A stretch of 64,000 nucleotides of DNA, from positions 1 through 64,000 of the forward strand of contig JAKSYS010000266.1 in the NCBI GenBank assembly GCA_022925895.1, written 5' to 3'. The translations under genes and the position numbers were made by a program. A model generated the notes under the pieces. It searched no databases, was not told the origin of the DNA, and was given only the letters and a program-made list of their open reading frames with translations. This document shows, piece after piece, positions 33,183 to 45,991 of this stretch (positions are counted from its first letter, which is position 1; every line of letters starts with the position of its first letter). Source of the DNA: Fragilaria crotonensis (Eukaryota > Bacillariophyta > Fragilariophyceae > Fragilariales > Fragilariaceae).

Positions 33183-33534
33183 TTGCTATGAGCTATGAGG
33201 TCGTAAATGCCCGTAAAATGCACATGATTATGTTCCATTTCGTCCACATCATGTGTTCATTGTCTTCGTTCGATATACGTTAACCTCATTTCTTATCGTT
33301 GATGAAGATTGCTAAACTTCTATTTTGAAGACTTTCTGGGATTGAAGTTTAAATGGGTGCTGCGACACATGAACACACATTCATATGCATTCATACGTAC
33401 TGCGATTTGTGCAACTCGCCGACATCATTTTGTTTCTCTTTTGGCGCACGCAAATCAAATCGTCATTTTTCTTCGGCTTCCGTGTTCTGACGTGAGAGTA
33501 TTGGAGTAGTGGTGAGAGGACGTAACAGCATTCG

Positions 33535-36500
33535 ATGAAAGCGGATAACTTGAAGGATGATGCCCATGGGGGCCCCACCACCCCCTCGTGGCACGCCATG
33601 AGTGTGGAGCAGGTGGTTTCTAATCTTGGTCTCAGCACGTCTGTGATAAAGCAGGGTTTGACAAATGCCGAGGCCAAGGAGCGGCTCGAGAAGTTCGGTC
33701 CGAACAAGATGACTGAGGCTGTGAAGAAGACTCTCTGCCAGCGTATCTACGATCAGGTTGCCAACGTGTTGGTGTTCATCCTCGTTGTCGTTGCAATCGT
33801 CTCCGCTGTTCGTGCCGCTACGTCTACTGACTCCAACACAATCGTCACTAACGCGATCCAGGTTGGTCTCATCGTCGGCGTCATTGTCGTCAACACCATC
33901 ATCGGTATTGTCCAGGAAGGTTCTGCTGAGGCTGCTGCTGAGGCTTTGAGGAATATGCTTTCTGCTGACGCCCTCGTTATGCGAGACGGAAAGGAAGTTC
34001 AGATTCCTAGTGTAGACCTAGTTCCTGGCGATCATGTGATTATCGGGACTGGCGACAAGGTCCCGGCTGATCTGCGTATGTTTATGGTCTCCAATGTCGC
34101 ATGCGGAGAAGCTGCGCTGACTGGAGAGTCTGTACCGATTGACAAGACAGTTGAAGCGATAGCGGTTGCGGGCAACCCAGAGTCCACCCCGCTCGGTGAT
34201 CGTCACAATATGGCATTCAGTGCCACGCTTGTCGCCCAAGGTCGGGGTGCGGGTATCGCCATTGCTACGGGTGACGATACCCAAATCGGTACTATCAACG
34301 CCCTCGTCAGTACTGTTGAGAAGAAGAAGACGAACGTTTTGGAGCAGATTGACTACATTTCCAAGTGGTTGGCCTTCTTCATCCTGCTCTCCACTCTTGC
34401 TACCTTCCTTATTGCCTTCTTGAAGACTGGACTTCCCGCTATTGATGCCCTTTCTATTGCACTGGTTTGCGCTGTTGGTATGATCCCTGAAGGCCTCGAG
34501 GCCATTGTCACCATGACGTACGCTTGGGCTGTTTCCAACATGGCAAAGAAAAATGCCATCATTCGGGCTCTTCCAGCGGTTGAGACACTCGGTAGTGTCA
34601 CAGTCATTTGCTCTGATAAGACTGGGACCTTGACCCAAAACAAGATGTCTGTCGTCGCGTTTGTCACCTCCAACGCGCACTATCGTGTTGATGTCAACGC
34701 CAAAGATCGTTCACCGGCCAGTTTCGTTCGCGACGATTCATATTTGTCTGTTCGCGCTGGGCATCAGGCCGATGCTAATCTCCAAGCAGTTATTAAAGAT
34801 GGTCCCAACACAGCCATCCCTCGTCGTGGGAAGCTCGCGGCTTCTAACCACTACGCCATAACTAGTCTTGAGAAGCCACCTCCTTCGATGCACAATCCAG
34901 CCTCGGATGACGGCGTCGACGGCATACCTGTCGCAAATGGAGCTTCTCCAGACCTCCAATTCATCAAGTCAGCTCTTGCTGGCGGAGTACTCTGCTCGCG
35001 ATGTGTCCTAGGTGTTGATGGAACACGCGACGGTGAGATTGGAAACCCCACTGAGATTTCTATTCTACGCGCCGCCTACAATGCGGGTGTTGACGTTGAC
35101 GGTTTGAAGGAGAAGGATCCAATCATCGCCGAGGTTCCGTTTAGTTCGTCATATAAATTTATGTCGACCATACACGAACCCATGTCTGAAATAGACGGCG
35201 AGGGATTAGACGGTCACTACATTGTCCACGTGAAGGGTGCCCCAGATCGGATGCTTGCTCTCTGCAATACGCAGGCCAAAGCTGGAAAGATTGGCGAAAC
35301 TGAGCCAATCAGAAGAAACTATTGGACGGAACAGATTGTCACTTTATCTTCCCATGGCCTTCGTGTTTTGGCTCTCACTCGTGCGGTCGTACGGAAGACG
35401 GACGTCAAGGCTGGGGAACAACTCGGCCCTGAGTTCGTCAACGGACGCCCCGTTGAGCAGTGGCTTACAATGGTTGGTCTTTGCGCCATTCAAGACCCTC
35501 CTCGCCCTGAGTGTATCGACGCCATCGCCACTGCTCACAAAGCTGGAGTTCGGGTTGCTATGATTACCGGTGACCATAAGGATACCGCCATCGCCATCGG
35601 CACTACCCTTGGTTTGGTCGACGAGGAATACCCTAGTGGTATCACTGGTCCTGAGCTCGACGCGATGAGTGAAGATCAATTGAAGGAGGCTGTCATGACG
35701 TATAATGTATTTGCTCGTTCGTCACCTGAAAACAAGCTTCAAATTGTGAAGGCCCTTCAAGCACAACAGCAAGTCGCATCAATGACAGGTGATGGTGTAA
35801 ATGATGCGCCATCCTTGAAGCAGGCCGATATGGGTGTTGCCATGGGATTAGAAGGGACTGACGTAGCTCGCGAGGCGTCGGATATGATCCTTGCCGATGA
35901 CAATTTTGCTACCATCGTTGTTGGTAAGACAGTCTGTATGATACTTGTTGCGTGGCTGTCACTCGCTAAATCCTAACGCGCCATTGTCGTCGTGCAGCGG
36001 TTCGTGAGGGTCGAGTTGTTTGGGATAACCTTCGGAAGGTTCTTCTTGTGAATACTCCCATCAATAACGCGCAGGGAATGTCCGTATTGTTCGGTTTGGC
36101 CTTCGGTCTTAAACAGACTCCCCTTACTTCCATCCAGGTCTTATTCTCCAACTTGATTTGTGCCGTGACCCTCGGATTTGTGTGCGCCATCGGTAAGTTT
36201 CTGATTACAGCTCTATATTGTTATGCGCTTCGTCGGTTACGATTTCATGTGGAACTGATATCAATGCCATCTCCACAGAACCTGCCGAGGATGGTATCAT
36301 GGACATGCCACCCCGAAAAGTCGGAAAACGCTTGATTGGGCGTTTCTTGTTTCTTCGAATCATGCTTGGAACTTTTATTTTGATTATGGTCGTCATTGGA
36401 TCCACATTCTGGGCTAAAGACAGCGGATATGACCTTGAACATCAGAGATCCGTTGCGTTCAATGTTCTTGATTTTGGAGCTATCTCCATTTGTTTGTCAG

Positions 36501-36865
36501 CTCGATTCTCGTACAACAGTTCTATACACCCTCGTCTGTTCAGAGGAAATGCCTTTTGTTGGTGGTCAGTTTTAATTGTTGTTGTATTGCAGATCGCCAT
36601 CACCTACATCCCAGGTCTCAACAGCGTCATTTTCAACATGGCTCCTATGGACGGGACTTTGTGGTTCGTCACTTTCCTTGGCATGCTAATTACTTTCCTT
36701 GTCATGGAGGCGGAAAAGGCTCTTCGTCGTTACCTAAAGGACCATGGATCGGACACTGATGATAGAGTTACATCTCCCATCTTTGATCAAAAGGTCGTCA
36801 GCGACGGCCACGTGAACCTTCCAGACGGTGCCTCGCGGTTGGGGCTTGAGGAGCTCAAGAGTTAA
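33535..36865 (+). CDS. P2-type cation-transporting ATPase
   Basis: Three exons, 33535-35923, 35998-36192 and 36279-36865, with GT-AG introns of 74 and 86 nt. The joins restore [20 protein letters not shown] and [14 protein letters not shown], giving 1,056 residues. An N-terminal cation-ATPase domain starts near residue 20. TGES at 196-199 is the dephosphorylation loop. IPEGLEA at 317-323 lies in TM4. The phosphorylated Asp is D361 in [18 protein letters not shown] at 567 is the nucleotide-binding domain, and TGDGVNDAP is at 751. The C-terminal six-helix region is encoded across exons 2 and 3. Such pumps move Ca2+, Na+ or related cations using ATP, at plasma or internal membranes. The ion is not decided by sequence. 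PEGL is followed by Glu rather than the Pro of SERCA/PMR1 types. Start ATG at 33535. It is divergent from the RING gene. Confidence 0.88.
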
Positions 36866-37970
36866 AGCTTGCAGCCAGGGTGCAGATCCGATTAGTCTAG
36901 TATTTACATGTAGTAGAATGAAGTGAAATGACGTCATGTCGTCCCAATCACTGCGTACTACCTTACCAGTACTGTACTGGATTACAGTATTGTATCTCCT
37001 TTAAGGACATAATTACTTGCTGTATAAAAATGTACGGAGTACTGTACTGGTTTGTGGAGGCGCATCACAAATAGTGACCTCGTGAATGACGTCATATCAC
37101 TGCATTCCAAGGAGATCTTTCGCAGCACTTATGTTTATGTACTTCAGATATGCATATATGAATCATATGTAATATAAGGTATAAGGCCACCGGTGGCACA
37201 CCTTTAATTTTTTTGCCCTATGGCGTAGTGGCAAGAATTTAGCGTCGCTGGTTTTCACGCATTGGATTGAACTCTCGACCCCTTGGCTTGGACTCCTTGA
37301 AAACAGAACATCCAACCGAGATCTCAAATAAATGTATCCGACATAACTTACATTCCTATTTTGAAGCGATGAAGAGCACAACTAGTAAAAACTATAAGCA
37401 TGTAACTATCAAGTATAAGGACCCACAGTTTGGAAATTGGATAATCACATGCGTCATTGTAAAAGGCAAGAATGTCATCGGCGTCCTCAGTACATCAGCA
37501 GTATCTCAATAACACTGTTGTACTTAGTCCATTCTTCTCCAATTAAATGTGTGCGCGTACTGAATGGAAGTTACTTTGAAAAGCATTCCGCAAGATTCTG
37601 GTGAGTTCTGATGTGTGCAACAGTTATAATCCCCCGCTGCCGCAATGGTGATATGCCACGGACAAATGCTTCTTATTCAGCATTGACTCGACGTTTGACG
37701 TGTTCCTCATTACACTTTCATTCTCGCAGTAGACATGCGCAGGATCACCCTTCGACAACGGTAAGCCGAAACACCGCAACTTGAATCGTAGATGTTCAAT
37801 GGCTCAAGGCAGACCTTCAGCGCACTGAATTCTGCTGCTGAAACCTGCAGTATGACACTATCCACAAGAGGGTAGTATTGTACTGTGTGGGTCGAGTTCT
37901 CCTAATCATGAGCACAGCGGCAGCACGTAAAATAGATCTGGGATTTTTAGTCTCTATCGTGTTTTGTCGT
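36866..37970. other. Intergenic region
   Basis: Rich in AGTACTGTACTGG-like words near 36955-37050. Apart from the tRNA-like sequence at about 37214, nothing recognisable is seen. Confidence 0.5.
37214..37283 (+). tRNA. Degenerate tRNA-like sequence (possibly Glu)
   Basis: TGGCGTAGTGG at 37221 fits the pol III A box, and GATTGAACTC at 37264 is a weak B box at the right distance (~43 bp). The stretch TTTTCACGC resembles the TTC anticodon loop of tRNA-Glu. The acceptor arms do not pair and the B box lacks the usual GGTTCGA. I read it as a relic or tRNA-derived sequence, not a working tRNA. Confidence 0.25.
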
Positions 37971-39700
37971 TCACTGACTGTCCACAGTATCAAAGAATGA
38001 TTGAGGAAGACAACCCGCCATCCGGAGTGAGATCGTCGAGTGACTTTGTTTTAGCATGCGAGCGTCAACGTAAGCCATGATCTCCATACAAGTACTCCGT
38101 CCTCTGGGCATTGGCATACGATGTGGGAGTGGCTCCTCAGCATAGCAATAGATTTCTGAAAAGTCTTCTCGCTTTGTGCGAAAGTCCCCGTAATCCGTCC
38201 GTGATAATTCTGGCGACAGGTATAGCGTTAGTTTTGGATGACATTTGAGGAATGCAAAGATACGTAGTAATTGGTCTAGGTGACTCTCATGTGGATTTGC
38301 TCGGTACTGTAACAGCAGCGGTACCTCAGCCAAGCAGTTCATCAACCCTGCCAATCTCAGTTGAGCAGCGGAGAACGTCAATCAACTCCTGGAAATACGT
38401 CGTGCCATTGGAATTATATTCTTCGGTGATATCCAACTCTGGGGAATATGTGATGTTCATCAGTGTGTCACTATTCGTAGTCGGTAATTTGTATCCTTTT
38501 CTCTTGATGGCTTCACTAACATTCTTCACTGCAGCCTTGTCATAGTCTTGGCTTGAAATTGCAAGACTCTTGATCGGTTTCTTCTGTAACTTTGCTCCAA
38601 GGTAATAAACATGCGGCTCTATCTTGTCGTTCTTAAAGCTAGTAGATGTACCTCGTATGATCTTCGCTAGTATTGCTCGTGCGTCGCAAGATAAGGCCAA
38701 AATGTCATCAACAAACATCATAACGTACTCGTAGAACATGTCTCCATCTGACTTCGTAGCTGTACGTCACCATACATATGGGTCAGCCATGGATGATTGA
38801 AAACCCATCAAAGAAAGTTTTCCCAAATTCGGGACCAGCTACCATCCAAAACTTCCCTTTGTTTGATGCTGTCAAGAAAGCCTTCTGAACTTCTGCTCTG
38901 AATACAGCCAAATCGTTCAAAGCAGCCAAAGATCTGAAGTATTCTCATGGAGTTGCGTGAAATCACCATATTGTACGTGACAGAAGCTGGAGCCCCTATC
39001 TTATGACCGTCGGCGCAGTACCTGGCCTTCCGTCAAAAGTTTTCACGAGGAGCTTAATGTCGAACACGCACAAGATGTCCAGTTATCTGGGTAATAACCC
39101 ACCAGAGTGGTGCTTGGATCTCGCTCCATCAAAGTCTTCGAATGCTATGCGGACATTTTGCATCTCGAGTTTGATTGCATCCATCCACAAGGTTTTTCCA
39201 TTTTCCCTGTCGATCTTGATTCCCTCTTTATATTTATGGGATTCTAGGTACCCTACTTGTGTGTATGTGCCCAATACTACTTTGACTTGACCTTTTGTAG
39301 CTAGTATCCGTTTTTGTTTCTGTAGAATATACGAAATCCGCCATGCGAGAGCTGGTCCATCTTCGAGCATGTATGCTTTGCATACACAACAAGCTCCACC
39401 GGATAGGATTCTTTGGGGTCTTTGAGTGAGACCCAATCACTAGATCCATTAGTGCGCCATTCAACCAGCAACTCGCTTAGTGGTCTGCTTTCGTCCACAT
39501 GAGTTTACGTAAGTTAATGGCTGTTGGGAATCGCATCGTGCAAGGTGCAATGGTCCATAACTGATGAAGAACATCATTTGCCGTCTACCCTCTTCATCAA
39601 CCTGCGCCATCAAGTTCTCTGCAATTAGAATTGCCAGTAACTCTTCAATGTGTTCATCCAAGTACTCATTGGGTTGGCACGTGCAATTCCCGCTGGCCGA
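37971..39700 (-). pseudogene. Ty1/copia retrotransposon relic
   Basis: Reverse-strand fragments of one copia polyprotein in several frames. From 5' to 3': ENLMAQVDEEGRRQMMF (about 39620), SSDWVSLKDPKESYPVELVV (about 39440), RT N-terminal part KTLWMDAIKLEMQNVRIAFE (about 39170), RT active site YVMMFVDDILALS (38739 onwards), and the RT/RNase H junction EVPLLLQYRANPHESHL with LLRIFAFLKCHPK (about 38340-38240). The order integrase-linker, RT, RNase H is the copia order and differs from gypsy. Block sequences resemble those I associate with diatom copia elements. No LTRs, primer-binding site or intact frame were found. The region 39700-40264 may hold integrase remains but is too diverged to call. 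Confidence 0.7.
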
Positions 39701-40579
39701 CCATATTTGTCACGAACTCGTCATTTGCGGACAGCAGTTGCATGCACCATTTCACCCTCTGATCTTCGTTACCTTGCCATTTCCGTACCAACGTGTGGGC
39801 CCAAGGTCACTTCTGTGCGAAGGTTCGTTTTTTCGGGAAAAAACCTCCGACAGCGTGCTTGAATAACACATGTTTTCCCATCCCTTTTTCAAAAGTTAAC
39901 TGGTCACGACCCTTCCTAATTATGGAACTTCCCCAAGATCGTCATTCCTTTTGCATTCTAGTACATATTGTTTCACCGATCAAAGCATTTGTTTTGTCTC
40001 CGAATTCTGACTGTGATCTCCTTCCAAGTGGCGAGCGCTCACGCTCTGGGGTGAAGCAATGAGAATGGAGGGTCCACAATCGTCCACGAAGATGGATACG
40101 CACAAATACCGAAGAATGGTATACAATTCTCTCAGCAATGGCGTTCTGCGTTCAAAGTAGGCGGCACCAGCACGTAGTTGCTTGGGTGAGTTGGACAGTG
40201 TTGTGTAGATGCTTTCGTAACAATAAACCTTGTACCTCTTTCCCTTACAATCAATGACCAACAAGAAGAGTACAATTGAAGTAATAAAGGGATTAAAGTA
40301 GAAGTTGTGTTCAGAATACAGGGGAAGTATTCCGAATTAGACTAGCTACATAGTGCCTCATTTAGTAACATGCTGTATGTCGGAGTGCATTTGCACCGGG
40401 CGGTACTGTATTGTAACAGCACGGTGCGTGTACACATACCATGGACAAAACAAAACTAAACAAAACCTACTAATCCTCGGGTTGTCACCACCTTGAGAAA
40501 GTACGGACTCAGGTATTTTATTACTATCTACTAACTCGAACGTGATCCGATCGATGTCGCCAGGACCCATCCAAAAGTA

Positions 40580-40971
40580 AAAAAACTAGAAATCAGTTTA
40601 ACGTGCTACCGCTATGCCCGAGAAGAAGGCATTCGACCCGCACAGATAGGAACTGCACTGGAGTATGCAGTAGCTATCGGCAATTCTCAACCGTACTTAC
40701 TGGTGCACACTGAAGTAATCTCTAATCGACCGCATGCCTGCAGTCACTCACCGCTTGGCGCGTCGATAACTTTCGCAAAAAGATTGGTGCATTAATAGTA
40801 GACAACCCGTTTGTTGTGACTCCCAGAGAATGCTGCTTGTGCTCGGTGACATTGTTGGTATGTAATAATCTTGTACATGCTCTTCGTATAGCGAACGGTT
40901 TCAATAAACTTCTGTAAGTTGCCGCCTGACATGATCACGCCTCGAGGCTCCCGCCCGGGAACGTTCGTCGT
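40580..40971 (-). mobile_element. LINE-B 3' end inserted in LINE-A copy 2
   Basis: A 392-bp insertion flanked by a 16-bp direct repeat, GACCCATCCAAAAGTA, at 40564-40579 and 40972-40987. Its reverse-strand sense contains GMRSIRDYF, matching AGVRSIRSYF at the C-terminus of the LINE-B copy at 42.6 kb. It ends GCGGTAGCACGTTAAAC and then CTAGTTTTTTT, which aligns with the 3' terminus of that copy (GCGGCAGCACGTAAAAT, then GGTTTTTT). Confidence 0.82.
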
Positions 40972-42899
40972 GACCCATCCAAAAGTACTCATTGTACGAT
41001 CAAGCCCCCCGTCTGATGCAATGTATAGTCTCTCGCGTGATCGAAAGGCGCGCCAGACTTGTAAATTGTCCGCTACGTGTTCGACATCCGAAACCATCCT
41101 CCGTTATGTCAGTGGTGGTAATGTTTTCAAGTACACAAATAGCCTGAGATTTGTGCCATTCCCGGGGTCTTGAATAGAAGAAGAAGTTTCCTGGAACATC
41201 GAGCGGATATTGCCTTGGAATTGGTGTTCTGGCGGCTGCTTCCAGACTGGAACGTATCGTAAGTACGAAGATGAGACGTATCTTTTCCAAAGACGGCGTT
41301 GTGAGGATGACGGTGGTGCCTGATGTGGCCATCGCATTCGCTCTGTCCATTCTTGCGGAGGTTAACCATCTAGATACTACCTATGGTTTATGAGATTGGG
41401 TTGAACGGTGTCAATCATGTTACCTGAGGGTTGTATACTTTTTGAACTAGTACATGATGGATGCCCCGCTGCTGGCTAGGTGTGGATCAATTTAAGTGCT
41501 CATGTTGTATAAATGAATTGGTCCATCGGCCCTGCCTTACTTATACTTGGTTGTTCGGTCAGTGTGACCGACAGATTGTGTTTCGACAAACACTCCCGTA
41601 GCGAAAGAAGCCAAGAGGAAGTCAAATACGGAATCGCCTTATTGGGATGTTCAAGCAAATACTTGCCGATTCCAGCTTGTTCTGGTTGGAGATATTGGAG
41701 ATTCAGGAGAAAAAGAAGTTGTCCTGCTGCCGATTTTGAAAAGACAGCATTTCTTAAGAATTTCAAAGATTCAATACCGAGCTCACTATGCAAGTCTTTT
41801 AAGTCCAGACCGCCGAGTTCCGCAGGACCGTATCGTATTGAGGTTGTTGGTAAAGTACTGCACACGTTCATTTTTTTGAGGAGTGACGCGAGTACACGAG
41901 TCTGGATTGTTGAATGTTCTTCTTCAGATGCCGAAAGTGCTGCCAACCCATACCGCACGGTCGGGACATAAATTGATCGATGGAAAATGCGAGCATCAAT
42001 TGCCTTTATACAAAGGGAATGAAGGCGGGCCGCAAACGAGTCGGCTTTAGTTTTGTGTAATTGTATATGATCCGGGAAGCTGCCAGAAGGAGACAATTGA
42101 ACCACGCCAAGAACTTGCGAACATGTTTCCAATTGCATTTGCGGAATTGCTTGTTGTCGCGGAGAGCCAAAAGCATTCTTGCCTATGGTAATATTTGGAT
42201 CTTCGGAACCAATCGGGCGAGGGAATGGCCGACCATTCTTCTTCCACTCCCAGTTAACGATGTAGTACCAGCTGCAGTTCTTACAATTCAGAGAACCGCC
42301 TGAAAGAGAAAGGATGTGCTCCCATGTCTGAGCGATACGCTGCAGGTTCTCGATCATCATGTCCTCCAATGCAAAATCTGAGGAGTAGGGGTCGGTAAAC
42401 CCAGCTGATGTATCCTCAACAACGTAGGCGTCTAGCAGTCTAATGTGTTTCATTCTTGTACCGTTCGGAGACTCGAATGAAATTCGCTCTTGTGTTAAAA
42501 AACCAAACATCTATTTTACGTGCTGCCGCTTCTTCTGGAATCCGGAAGGTTGACTCGCACGACTGAACATACCCCGTGTAGGAGCACGTCCAATATGATT
42601 TCCACCCTGCTACATGTCCGTTCGTGTCGATTGGAAGTACGACCGAATTGATCGCACTCCTGCTAAAGTCTTGTTCTTAACTCTCCGCGTGCTTTCTCTG
42701 AACACTGGGGTATTCACTGTCAACCAATTTTGAATTGCCCATGTCGGTCGTTGCAATTGGTCCTGAAGTTGTCAACTTAGGAGTTCCTGTACTCTGGGCT
42801 TGTAGTGTCGACGATTGTCATATGCCGCTCGCAATTCCCTCTCCACTTCTCGCCTAAGTGCCTGGTTTTGAGTTTCTGTGTCGCGTCCGTGCAATTCTT

Positions 42900-44486
42900 C
42901 GTTTCATAATTTCCACAACTTCATCCAATGTTTCCAAATGTGTGTAATCGACTGGATTTGCCAGCATTGTCCCGTCCGTTTGTCGTCTGTACCCCGTTGC
43001 CGTCGCTCCCTCGCGTAATAATCATCTTGGGTTCTACTCCACTCATTGCCGAATCTCCCGTTAATAATTTGTCTCCACCCGATTGAGTTCTGTTGGGATA
43101 GTATCACGTGGTGCACATCTCTCCGGTATTCGTTTGGGTTCAGGACCATGTCGTCGTCTTCGCTTTGCATCCATGCAGTGCGGATTTTATTAAATGCCGA
43201 AGAGGTCTATATGTGTCCATCTTCGCGTGGAACTCTTCAAGCGATTCTATGAATTTCTTGCGCCACGTTTCTCGGCTGTCAGATCGACATCGAATAATGT
43301 GATCTCTATCTTCTTTGAAGCATTGATGGCATCCTGGGCACTGCCGTTTTCCATTGTCCTGTCGGTTGGCGTGTTTCAAGGTTGGAAGACATTTGTGGAC
43401 CATCTTTGTTAAATGGATTCGCTGTTTGATATCTTTTCTCATCGCTTTACCGTGTGCGCCCCAATTGACCATGTCCATTGTGTTGTCGTCAAAGTTATTC
43501 TTGATCTGAATATATTTCTTTAGAGGACCGCTCGTGGCTCGTCGTCGAATGTCTGTTGCATATTTCGCCGTTTGTGTGCCTTCCGGATATATCAAGAATG
43601 CCCCTGTGTGCTGTGTCATATAGGCGTACGGTCGTGGTTGGCCGAACCTTTTCCTGAAACGTTCGTGCCATGTCGTCTGCATCTACGTTCAACTGGGCTA
43701 AAAGATCTAGAAGGCTGTATGCTCGATTAGCGTCTTGATGTCCTTTCACATATACCAGCCAACTTGACGTTTGGTAATTGGAGCAAAGTGTTTCGGATTT
43801 TGACTAAGAGGTCCCACTCGGGTATCAATGGATTGAGTGGTGCCACGTCGGGTTGCTTGTAGACTCATTGGCTCCTTTCTTGCTGCCGGACTATTGTCAT
43901 CGCCTCTCCCGAAGATTGTGTCGAGCATGCTTTGGCTGTCTGTTCCTATAATGCCTGTCCATGTGCCGTCCATCGCAGTGAATTCCGCCAGGCGAATTAA
44001 GAATCTCAAGATAGAAAGCATTCCGCTACACTCGGCCCTGTACGAATCCATGACATGCCCTCGCGATGGGCCCATGCCTGTTGCTGCATGTTCTCCCTCC
44101 ATGTTGCTCAGCGTCCAGCCAAATGCGCCTGCGTTTCCATACTTTTCTGATCCGTCGCTTCCTGCAACAACGAATGCTTCTTGTAGATCAAGACATATTG
44201 TATATGCGTCCGCAATTAGTTCGGTATGTTGCAAAAGATCAGCTTCCCATGCCTCGAGTGAGTGTACATAATCCGCGAATGTTGCGATTGTCGGTTGCCT
44301 TTGGGTGGGAATCATCGCAGTTTTGTGAGTGATTTTCCACCGGTCGTATCCCTCGTCTTCGGTTTCTACTGGGATAGCACCTGTCGGAAGGTCTTTCCCT
44401 CGAACTGTTCTCGACGTCTGTTGGTAACACTGAGCGTTTTCTCTTCTGCAATATGCAAACGTGCCGCCAGAAATCCGCACGTACAT
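42900..44486 (-). pseudogene. LINE-B RNase H and C-terminal zinc region
   Basis: RNase H blocks: VVAGSDGSEKYGNAGAFGW (Asp), SYRAECSGMLSIL (Glu), IIGTDSQSMLDTI (Asp), and GHQDANRAYSLLDLLAQLNV followed by DADDMA (Asp), the last in a new frame at 43749. A CCHC-like zinc site follows: CPGCHQCFKEDRDHIIRC (about 43300). The end carries HIWKHWMKLWKL, a stop codon, then NEELHGRD. Stops and shifts show decay. The same C-terminal blocks identify the LINE-B fragments at 26.4, 40.6 and 53.8 kb. Confidence 0.75.
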
Positions 44487-44519
44487 CGAGTCAGGTGTGG
44501 CATACGCGAAGTGTTCGAA

Positions 44520-45991
44520 TCAACTTTCCCGATGTCCCCTAGTCCATTTGCCCAGTGGTTGTCGAAGCGTACCGTCATTGTGACTCCACAATGAAATTGC
44601 CTTCTTCCATAGTTTCCATACTGCATTATTCGGTCGTTCTTGGTGAACAACCTTTATCAACTTTGCCTCAACACTTAATAATGAACGTTCTCCGTTAAGT
44701 TTGGTGTTGTCGAGTCGATCTCCCATCGTGGTAGCGAGGTCAGCTATTGTTAGAACGCCGAGATACATCCAGCAGTAATTGAGCTGACGTATCTCGTTTG
44801 GGGCGAATTGTTTTGATGCCAGTATATGATCGATTATGTAAGTGTCGTGTTCTCTCTCTAAAGGTGCAACTCTGTTTTGATCCACTTGTATTCCTGCCTT
44901 GATGTGTGATAAATATTTACGCAATGATGACAGCCACGGTGATTCCAAATGCACCAAGTCCACATGAACGTTTTCCAGTATTGGTGTTGCTATTCCCGCG
45001 CAGTATTGCGCCCACGCCACTGCGCACCGAAGCAAGCGACCTGCTTGTGTTTGGCTCCGCCACCAGCAGTGGAAGAGAAATAATTGAATTTGCCCGATAC
45101 CTTGCTGATCGTATAGATGCCTGAAATTAGCTCCGCCGAGTTCGAGTGGGCCGAATAATATTTCGCGTTTGGTATTCCGATTGTATCCGCACTTGGCGTA
45201 TATCACAGCCATCGCCTTTCATTGGATGTTTGTTAACTGTGCTTCCGTAAAGTGTGAATTTGCTAACGGATAACCAATGCTTGGCAGGTAGCATGCATAA
45301 TAGTATGTCCAAGCCTCTTCTCTTGTCAAAGTACAGTTCCACATGAATTCTACAGACCCGTTGCTTTTCCGTTTCAGCTGTCTATACTGCTCTTTTTGGG
45401 TTCCAGCTGGTTCTTTGTAATGTCCCAGCAGTGCTTTATGTGCCTCGCACGGTGACAAATATTTGAGGAGTTTTCCATCGCCTGTTGTTGAGTCTATGAC
45501 GTGTGCCGTGAGAACCGGCAATCCTGCTCCTGTGAACTGCCATGCCATAACGTGATACGAGCATTTGGTCAATTCCAAAGCTCCGCCTGTTGTGCTCAGG
45601 AGATTCGACCATATTTGTGCGTTTCTGCCTTCGTAGTTGATGAAGTACCGATTGTCGTGAGTGTTCTGTTTCCTCCTGAACAAATGTATTGGTTTGACCG
45701 TTGGAGTTGTCGACAAAGCCGACCATTCCAAGCTCAACTTTCTCCGATTTGTCTGGGGAATAATACACTGCTTTGTCTGCTTGTTTGTCGTAGCAATCGT
45801 ATAAAACACTGCTGGATAGGAAGCACCAGATGACAGGCGAGTTCCCACTGCCTTGTCCAGTGCCATAGATGGGTTGCGTTTGGCAATGGCTGTATCCTTC
45901 TTCGTCCAAGCCTAGCTCCGTTCTGATGTGATACTTTGCTTGTACAACGTACTAGAAGCGTTTGTCGATGTAACTGTTGCAGGCACACCAA
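44520..45991 (-). pseudogene. LINE-B reverse transcriptase, C-terminal part
   Basis: Starts at the 5' truncation with YGTGQGSGNSPVIWCFLSS (motif B), then LGMVGFVDNSNGQTN (motif C). The normal FVDD appears as FVDN, so the second catalytic aspartate is lost. The thumb follows in another frame (IWSNLLSTTGGALELTKCSY). The connection follows at 45212-44520 (FGPLELGGANFRHLYDQQGI). Fingers and motif A are absent because of the truncation. It differs clearly from LINE-A in all blocks, so it is a separate family in the same broad LINE group. Confidence 0.78.

Noticed and set aside
40580-40680. A possible tRNA on the reverse strand (AGCGGTAGCACGTTAAACTG with a 5-bp stem)
   Set aside because: The supposed anticodon loop lacks U33, the acceptor arms do not pair, and the stretch aligns with the 3' end of LINE-B instead.
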